DNA of 64,000 bases from Sinonovacula constricta (lineage: Eukaryota > Mollusca > Bivalvia > Cardiida > Solecurtidae), in NCBI GenBank assembly GCA_007844125.1, contig CM017560.1, positions 1,544,401-1,608,400 of the forward strand, in the 5' to 3' direction. The position numbers and the translations under genes were made by a program. The notes beneath the pieces are model-generated. The model saw nothing but the letters and a program-made list of their open reading frames with translations, did no database searches and was not told the DNA's origin. The number at the start of each line of letters is the position of its first letter. Positions within the stretch are counted from its first letter, which is position 1. Below, one piece after another: positions 57,991-64,000 of the stretch.

Positions 57991-60323
57991 AAGCCATGAC
58001 AAGCTTGTACCAATGAAACTGTTACAAGACTATAACCTCTTTTTGTGAAATGATCGAAGTATAATTTTATCAGTTGCATGTGGTAATGTCCTACTTTTTA
58101 CCTTTTGACATTAAATGCATTGAAAATAATGCAAAAATGTGTTATTAAATGTCAGTCTACATATTGGTTTGTTCTATGGCATTTTTATCTGTTACCCTCC
58201 ATTAACATTTTAACATATGGAATGCATTATAAATAATTAATTAAATTCATTAAGAGACATTTTCACATACTGAATAAAGTGTAAATAATTAATAAGACAT
58301 ATCAGATAGAACAGAGCCTGATAGAAAATGTCAGAGTCTGGGTTGTAAAGGTCAATTTGCAAATACTTTCATCTATTATCACTGTATGTTCAAGTTAAGA
58401 AAACCCTTAATGAATCATGCTAATGCAGCTGGCATTTATTTTGTCTATTAATTTATTTAATAAATATAACAACATTTCTGACATAATCCACTAACTTTTA
58501 AGATGCTTTTTTTTTAGAGAAGCCTTTGGCACCAAGTCTGAACAAAATTTTGATGAAAGATTTTTGATTTTGAAAAACAAAAAGCCGTTCAGGGCTGAGG
58601 CCATTTTTCATGTTTGGCTATATTGTTAAACATTGAGAGTACAAAAGCTATAAACCTTGAACATTTGGTACAAAAGTTTTTTTGGCGACTCTCTTTTGAG
58701 ATTGATAAAAAAATTGATTCATCAAACAACATGAATGCCAGGTGCATAGCTATTTTCTTTGTTGGGTTATATAGTAAAACTTTACAACTACAAGAACTAG
58801 AGTCATAATACTTGGTATATGTTAAAAAAATGATTCAGTTTAAAACAGAAACTTCACCATAGAAATGTATTTTCTCAAAATGTCAATATAGTTAAACTTT
58901 TCGAAACTGTCAGACATGTCTACCTCAAACTTAAATTACTTGTTAATTATTAAAAGCAGACCATATAGGGTTGGTAAAAAGTCACTTTAGCTCTGCTATG
59001 GCCATTTTTAACTTAAATTTTTATTCTGTTTTGTGTTGTTTTTTTTTGTGTGAATTTAAACCAACTGTTAGACTGGATCATTGATACAAAACTGGTAGTT
59101 TCATACAAAATTGTGAGTTTGTCGCTTAATTTACTTTACATTCTTATTTTATTCCAAAATGTTCAGTTTATCATAAACTTGACAAGACTAAGCAAGCTGC
59201 AGGCCTCTAGTGTCCCTTTAAACTTGACACAATCAGCTCTAGACCTTCCATGATTGGAAAATTGATCAGATAAGGATTATTCCCAATACAACGTCAGAGC
59301 TGTATTCCTCAGGGGAACCCTTTTCAATTAACAAATTAGAGATAGAAGGTTTATTGGAAACTTCACTCTGTTATGATATTTTTGCAATACCACTGGCTGG
59401 CTGGGGATTTAACTAGAACTGGCATGTAACAAATGATGGCATTGCTGCAAACTGTTCTAAATATTTCAGTAAGTCTGATAATGGGATATTTTGTAATTTG
59501 ATTTGAAGGTACATCTGTACATATTAAATATGAATAAGCAATAGTTGCTTATTTGTTGGCAGGCCTGTACAATGAAATAAAAGCTTCATTTTGCATTCCC
59601 ATGGCATCCAGTTATCAATGTCAGTTTATGTTTGAACCCAGGTCATAGTGGTCAATTGACTTAAGTCTTCTGCTATAATTATCATCACCTCTGTTTGCTG
59701 TCCCAGTGCATGATGCAAGATAATAACTTTGTCCCTTGTCCTATGCTTCTTTTAATTTTGAGAAATAGAAGATCTAAGTAATATTCAACTTCTACATTAA
59801 GTGGTAACACAACATACATGTATTACTGGAAACTCGGCAGCTTTTTGAGGCTTTTGCATTTTAACTGTACTAGTACTGGCTGACTTCTGCATAATGCATA
59901 CTAGATGTGGTGTCATGTCAGGTGTTCATAGCATGCTTGTCAAAAGTAATGTACAAACTGTTTAAAACAGTGTCTGATTATAAGCTTGTTTGCTTCCTGA
60001 ACGAGATTGGTATTCTTAAAAAGTTATTATAATTTTTTAACTGATTATTATGCTAACATTCTGAATTTTTAAAATGTTTATTGTACTATATTTCTACTTA
60101 CCTATTTGAATTTTAACCAGATTTTACCCTATTTATGCTAAACTTCATCATATGACTGTTAAGTGTTGGTGTGCCAAATAACCCAAAGTACAAAAACAAA
60201 CACTTTTCACAGTAAATGCACCACTATTTTTGTTTCAAGTGGATAACTGCAAAAGACTTGATGATAAGATAAATCCAAGAACCAATCAAACATTGTTTGA
60301 TTATCTGTTTGTTGTTGATGCAG
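57991..60323. other. intron 7, mostly unique; small SINE 1 fragment
   Basis: 59912-59945 (TGGTGTCATGTCAGGTGTTC, then ATAGCATGCTT) resembles the central block of SINE family 1. Otherwise no feature was recognised. Confidence 0.45.
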
Positions 60324-60443
60324 ATTCTTCAGGACATGATGATTGAGATTGACTACGATGCTGATGGGACAGTGTCCCTTGAGGAGTGGAAGAGAGGGGG
60401 GATGACTACCATACCACTGCTGGTGCTGCTGGGATTGGACACA
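60324..60443 (+). CDS. type I diacylglycerol kinase, coding exon 8 (EF-hand 2)
   Basis: 120 bases encode residues 302-341: [20 protein letters not shown], then [20 protein letters not shown]. The second EF-hand loop is D311[11 protein letters not shown]322, canonical at positions 1, 3, 5, 6 and 12. The [14 protein letters not shown] segment is a hallmark of type I DGKs just before the first C1 domain. The acceptor is TTGATGCAG (AG at 60322-60323) and the donor ACA|GTAAGT (GT at 60444), phase 0. The next expected exon (C1 domain, His/Cys-rich) was looked for to 64000 and not found. Confidence 0.97.
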
Positions 60444-63182
60444 GTAAGTGCTCTCCCCTGAATGTCAGATAATGTTAGTTACCACTAAAGAACACATACA
60501 TTGTTGAAATATGCAACAAGTTTCAATTTGTGACAATGTCTTTAAAATGATTTTAAAGAATGAAGCTACCATTTTATGTTTTGGTATGTTCCTAATTTAT
60601 TTTTGAAAAGAGGGAAAGATGTTGAGGATTAAAAGATTTATAAAATTATGGGTCGTAAATGTCAGGCCATAATTTAACTGTTTGTATTTTCGTGTTGTTT
60701 TTGAAAAAAAAAATATTTTTAATTAACTCTATGTCAGTGTATTATGATAAATATCCTGCTATATTCATATATAACATTTGTAAATTAACCTCCCAGGCAT
60801 ACCATTAACAAAAGAGAAACCATTGAATTGTTTTAATTAACTGTAATTACCTTATTGATTAATCTTTGACTAAACAAGGACAAAATACATACTCCTTGTA
60901 AATCTGTTTTAAATTAAAAGGGAAGTACTGGTACTGTTTTGAACAGAGAACTTTATTACTTGATCACTGGTTTAATAAGGCATCACTCATTTATTTTAAC
61001 AATGTGAACATCATAGCTTCAGGACTGTTTAACTGCACAGATCATCTCATGTATAACAGTAAAAGTCACTAAATAGACATTGTTGTTCCATAACTTACCC
61101 AAATTCTCTGGATATTTCCTTATTTTATTAATGAAAAGCCTCCTTAAAAATGATGGTCAATATCTTCATGTTTGTTTTTTATATATAACAAACGCTAAGT
61201 TTATACATGCAGAACCTGACAATATAAATGCTTAAAACCTTTTCAAAGCCTTTTTTGAAGAGCCATTGTTTTAACACTTTTTTAAATATAAAGTTTTTGA
61301 ATGTTATACAAAAACAACCAACTGTCTTAGATAGCTGCTTGAATACACCTTCTTTCTGTGGTGCTATTTTACAGTTTTGAAACAAGACTCAAAGACTACA
61401 AAACATTCCAGAATTCACACCTAGGTATATAGACTAGCTGATGATTGGCTAATCATCTAGTAAATTAACCAATCAGATGGCTGGTATTTAATCTTTATCC
61501 TCTTTAGTGATATCTGGAAAGTTTTCCAAGTCTTGAAACAAGATGTTGTTAGGCATTTTTAATTGTTGCATGGGCATGGTTGTCATCCTTATCCTTGTTG
61601 TAGTAATGGCTTGCATTCCCTTGCAGATATTTATATATGTGATTGGTTTATTTTAATATTAAAACTTGCTTTTGTTAGAACTAAGAAACCCAGAGAAAAC
61701 AATGAGATAAATGGGGGATGCTTTTGCTATTCCTGTTTTAATTGGAATATGATGCATTTGTGAATGTATTAACAAATCTTGTGCTGGAATCCAGACTAAA
61801 TATATCATGAATCACCCTACATATTGGTTTATTTGAAATAGACATGGATGCTTTTGTGATTGAACTAGGGATTCAATAGAAAGTATATCTATTGGATTAC
61901 TTGCTTTGGGGAAATAATGGTAGTTGATTTTGCATGATAGAATGGAATAAGGTTTCTGTTTTATCTCATTCTTGAATAATCTCTGGAATTTAAGTGATTT
62001 ATGAAAACCTGTATTAATATTAGTTCTATTTTGTTATTATCGGTAGCAGCAGACTAATGGTTATTGTAGAACCGGTAGCAGCTGACTAATTGTTGTTGTA
62101 GCAATGCTCAGCTATTACTGGAGAGAAATTTCAGATGGTACTGTAGAACCAATGGCTGATCACAGGGTAGCATGGAGACCTGCGCGTATGACATTTTTAG
62201 CTCCGAGAAGGACTTAAACACGTGCACTGACTGGCTTTATTTTTCTTGTAGATAATAATAAAGCTGGTGTTTAACAGTGTAATAGCAAAGAATTAGTGGT
62301 AAATCCTTGACATGATTCATGGGACTGTACTGAACACAATGATTGCTGCTTAAATTCAACTCTTCATCATTTTCAGGCATAATTTAGAAGTCAGCTTTTT
62401 ATTAATTTTCATTATAATTTCAATTTTCCCAGTTGAAAGGATGAATGCAGGATAAAGGTTTGTTAAGCCATAGAAAACATTCTATCTCCCTCCTATTCTA
62501 TTTTTTCACCTGCCATTTTGTCTTATTTAATCCAGATCTACCAGATTGGGATTCATGTAGATGAGTGAGAAGGGGGATAAAGCTAGTATTCTTTCTTGTC
62601 ATAATTATCTAAAATAAATTTTTTTTGTTGTTCATTTGTTATTCAACATTAATGAATGAGATTTAATTGATTGCATTTTTTGTGTGCAAATATTATTTTT
62701 ACAATATATGTATTAAAAGGTTTAAATTTTTTAAACGATGTGTTAACTTTCATAAAAAAAGTCATTTCATATGCAAAAAACAAAGAAAGTAATGTTTGTC
62801 TTTTATTTCTTTATGAAATGGACTACTTTATACATGTAGATACCTGAAACTCTTTCTGGGTCTGTTAGTGAGAGTATATGTACTACACATTGCTACACTA
62901 GATTATTCCTTTTCCTGGTAATTTAAGTATATTGTTTTATATTGCCATACTTTTGGAACAGCCAATTATTGTTTTTATCATATTTAATCTCTATGTAAAA
63001 CAATTAAGAAGTTAAAATGTGCTAGCTTTTGATGTGTAAAAAAGACATTTCAAGATCGATCCTTTGTAAGGAGTACAAAGTATATACATTGTGTTGAGCT
63101 TGAGTAGAAGACTAAATTATAAATCTTTAAAATTAGCTTGTCCCACGAATAGTGAAGTCACCTGGGTCAAAGATAGACTACA
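60444..63182. other. intron 8, unique AT-rich sequence
   Basis: No C1-type exon was recognised. 62042-62105 contains a diverged 32 bp duplication (GGTAGCAGCAGACTAATGGT type). Confidence 0.45.
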
Positions 63183-63265
63183 GTATACCAAAGTCACACA
63201 ACTGTTGTTTTAAAGCATCCTTGTTTAGTTTGGTAATTCCACCACTGGTTGGCTTAGTATCCATT
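63183..63265 (+). mobile_element. SINE family 1, weak fragment
   Basis: GTATACCAAAGTCACACAAC is followed later by TTTGGTAATTCCACCACTGG and TTGGCTTAGTATCC. This parallels ATACCAAAGTC...GGTAGTTCCACGACTGGTTG..GTGTC of family 1. Confidence 0.45.
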
Positions 63266-63309
63266 AACTCTTTGCCTGCTTCTCTCTTAATTATAAGACT
63301 TAGACGAAT

Positions 63310-63370
63310 AGTTAGATCTAGATCAGCCAGTTCCCTGATGGGAGCTGTCTAAACAGAATCTGCACTTTTT
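63310..63370. repeat. dispersed repeat X, copy 2
   Basis: AGATCTAGATCAGCCAGTTC, then CCTGATGGGAGCTGTCTAAA, matches 23405-23465. A third diverged copy runs to the window end (63920-64000: GACAAATAGTGTAGATCACA ... AAGCTGTCTGATCAGGAT). Confidence 0.5.
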
Positions 63371-64000
63371 ACAGCTCGGTCTTTACTTATTAAGTATATC
63401 AACCCTGCCATATAACATATATAATATTAAAGCAAAAAAACAACAACCCTGAGAACCTTTAGCATGGGTTTAAATATAACTGGGTTGCTATCACTACCAT
63501 CAGTACAAGCCATCATAAATTACATCATATGCCATCATAATTATGTTCCTGGATAATTAATGCATTTATGTGACCTAATTAAAATAGCCTGATATTATTT
63601 GCCAATAGTTTGCGTTTTCAAATTAATTGGGAAATGGCAAGACAGTGATGTTTTCACATTTTGATGGATATACAATGTATGTCATATGTGAGTTATTTGG
63701 CGCTTGTGATAATTTATATGTTAATTAAAAAAATAAAGAAATCTGAGTAGAATAATCTTGCTTTGGTTTGTTATAACTTCCTGTGGTTTGTTTTATTGCA
63801 TTTTCTGTTGTGGTATGATTAAAACAAGCAATATCTTCCCCATATTTATTTTGTAGTGAAGCAAACGGCTACAAGAATGTCCAAACATTGAGATTGTTCA
63901 CAATTCTGCTTGATAAACTTGAATTGATAAGGCTGAGACAAATAGTGTAGATCACATAAGACAGCTCCTCACTGCAAGCTGTCTGATCAGGATATACATT
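63371..64000. other. right edge, intron 8
   Basis: AT-rich intronic sequence; the last ~80 bp are dispersed repeat X, copy 3. No exon recognised. Confidence 0.4.

Larger units (their letters stand above)
18898..60443 (+). other. type I diacylglycerol kinase gene, 5' part (eight exons; continues past 64000)
   Basis: Diacylglycerol kinases phosphorylate diacylglycerol to phosphatidic acid. Type I members (alpha, beta, gamma) are calcium-regulated through an N-terminal recoverin-homology domain and two EF-hands, ahead of two C1 domains and the catalytic domain. The eight exons join in frame (phases 1,0,1,1,1,0,0,0) into 341 codons containing the N-terminal domain (about residues 1-80), a long polar linker (about 82-236), a conserved LKDLVCYLSLLE segment (239-250) and EF-hand loops at 266-277 and 311-322. 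Sequence order and spacing follow vertebrate DGKB/DGKG as I recall them; the assignment to one vertebrate paralogue is not justified. Introns are 10.1, 15.5, 0.2, 8.2, 1.7, 2.1 and 2.7 kb. C1 and kinase exons are absent from the window. Confidence 0.95.

Noticed and set aside
60444..64000. C1-domain exon of the kinase
   Set aside because: I looked for the expected His/Cys-rich segment with splice borders after exon 8 and found none; it must lie further downstream.

Overview
The window is nuclear DNA from an animal. It is AT-rich, has large introns, and is full of tRNA-derived SINEs and long minisatellites. The repeat content suggests a mollusc, most likely a bivalve, but that placement rests on recalled resemblance of the dispersed repeats and was not searched. 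I see no prokaryotic, viral or organellar genes.

The only gene I can support is the 5' part of a type I diacylglycerol kinase (the DGK alpha/beta/gamma class) on the + strand. Eight coding exons join in frame: 18898-18961, 29081-29157, 44684-45002, 45224-45340, 53575-53775, 55441-55490, 57563-57637 and 60324-60443. All join at AG/GT borders with consistent phases. Together they give 341 codons: the N-terminal recoverin-homology (DAG kinase N) domain, an unusually long polar linker, and two canonical EF-hands. The C1 domains and the kinase catalytic domain must lie beyond 64000. Two candidate upstream exons (8740-8812 and 17040-17447) have splice-like borders only.

The rest is introns and upstream DNA, and about a quarter of the window is tandem repeat by my count. 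The main arrays are 1-1733 (36 bp unit), 2600-4050 (42/43 bp), 4000-5265 (41 bp), 6236-7845 (48 bp), 16181-16652 (59 bp), 18952-19950 (50 bp), 26812-28632 (CTC/TCA polypyrimidine), 30058-32826 (38 bp), 34572-34994 (23 bp), 42381-43276 (32 bp), 49448-51824 (53 bp) and 56395-57545 (32 bp). Three SINE families, a 4.1 kb terminal-inverted-repeat DNA transposon (11225-15300) and a dispersed element with ~150 bp internal units fill much of what remains.

The most interesting structural theme is that repeats have formed directly on splice junctions of this gene. The 50 bp minisatellite is about 20 copies of the exon 1 / intron 1 donor junction, at least 16 of them still reading GTAAGT. The exon 2 acceptor is tandemly duplicated at 59 bp spacing. 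A decoy copy of the exon 6 acceptor sits about 730 bp upstream of the real one, across a transposon. A 32 bp array runs to within about 20 bp of the exon 7 acceptor. A second theme is minisatellites seeded from SINE heads, at 34572-34994 and possibly 16181-16652.
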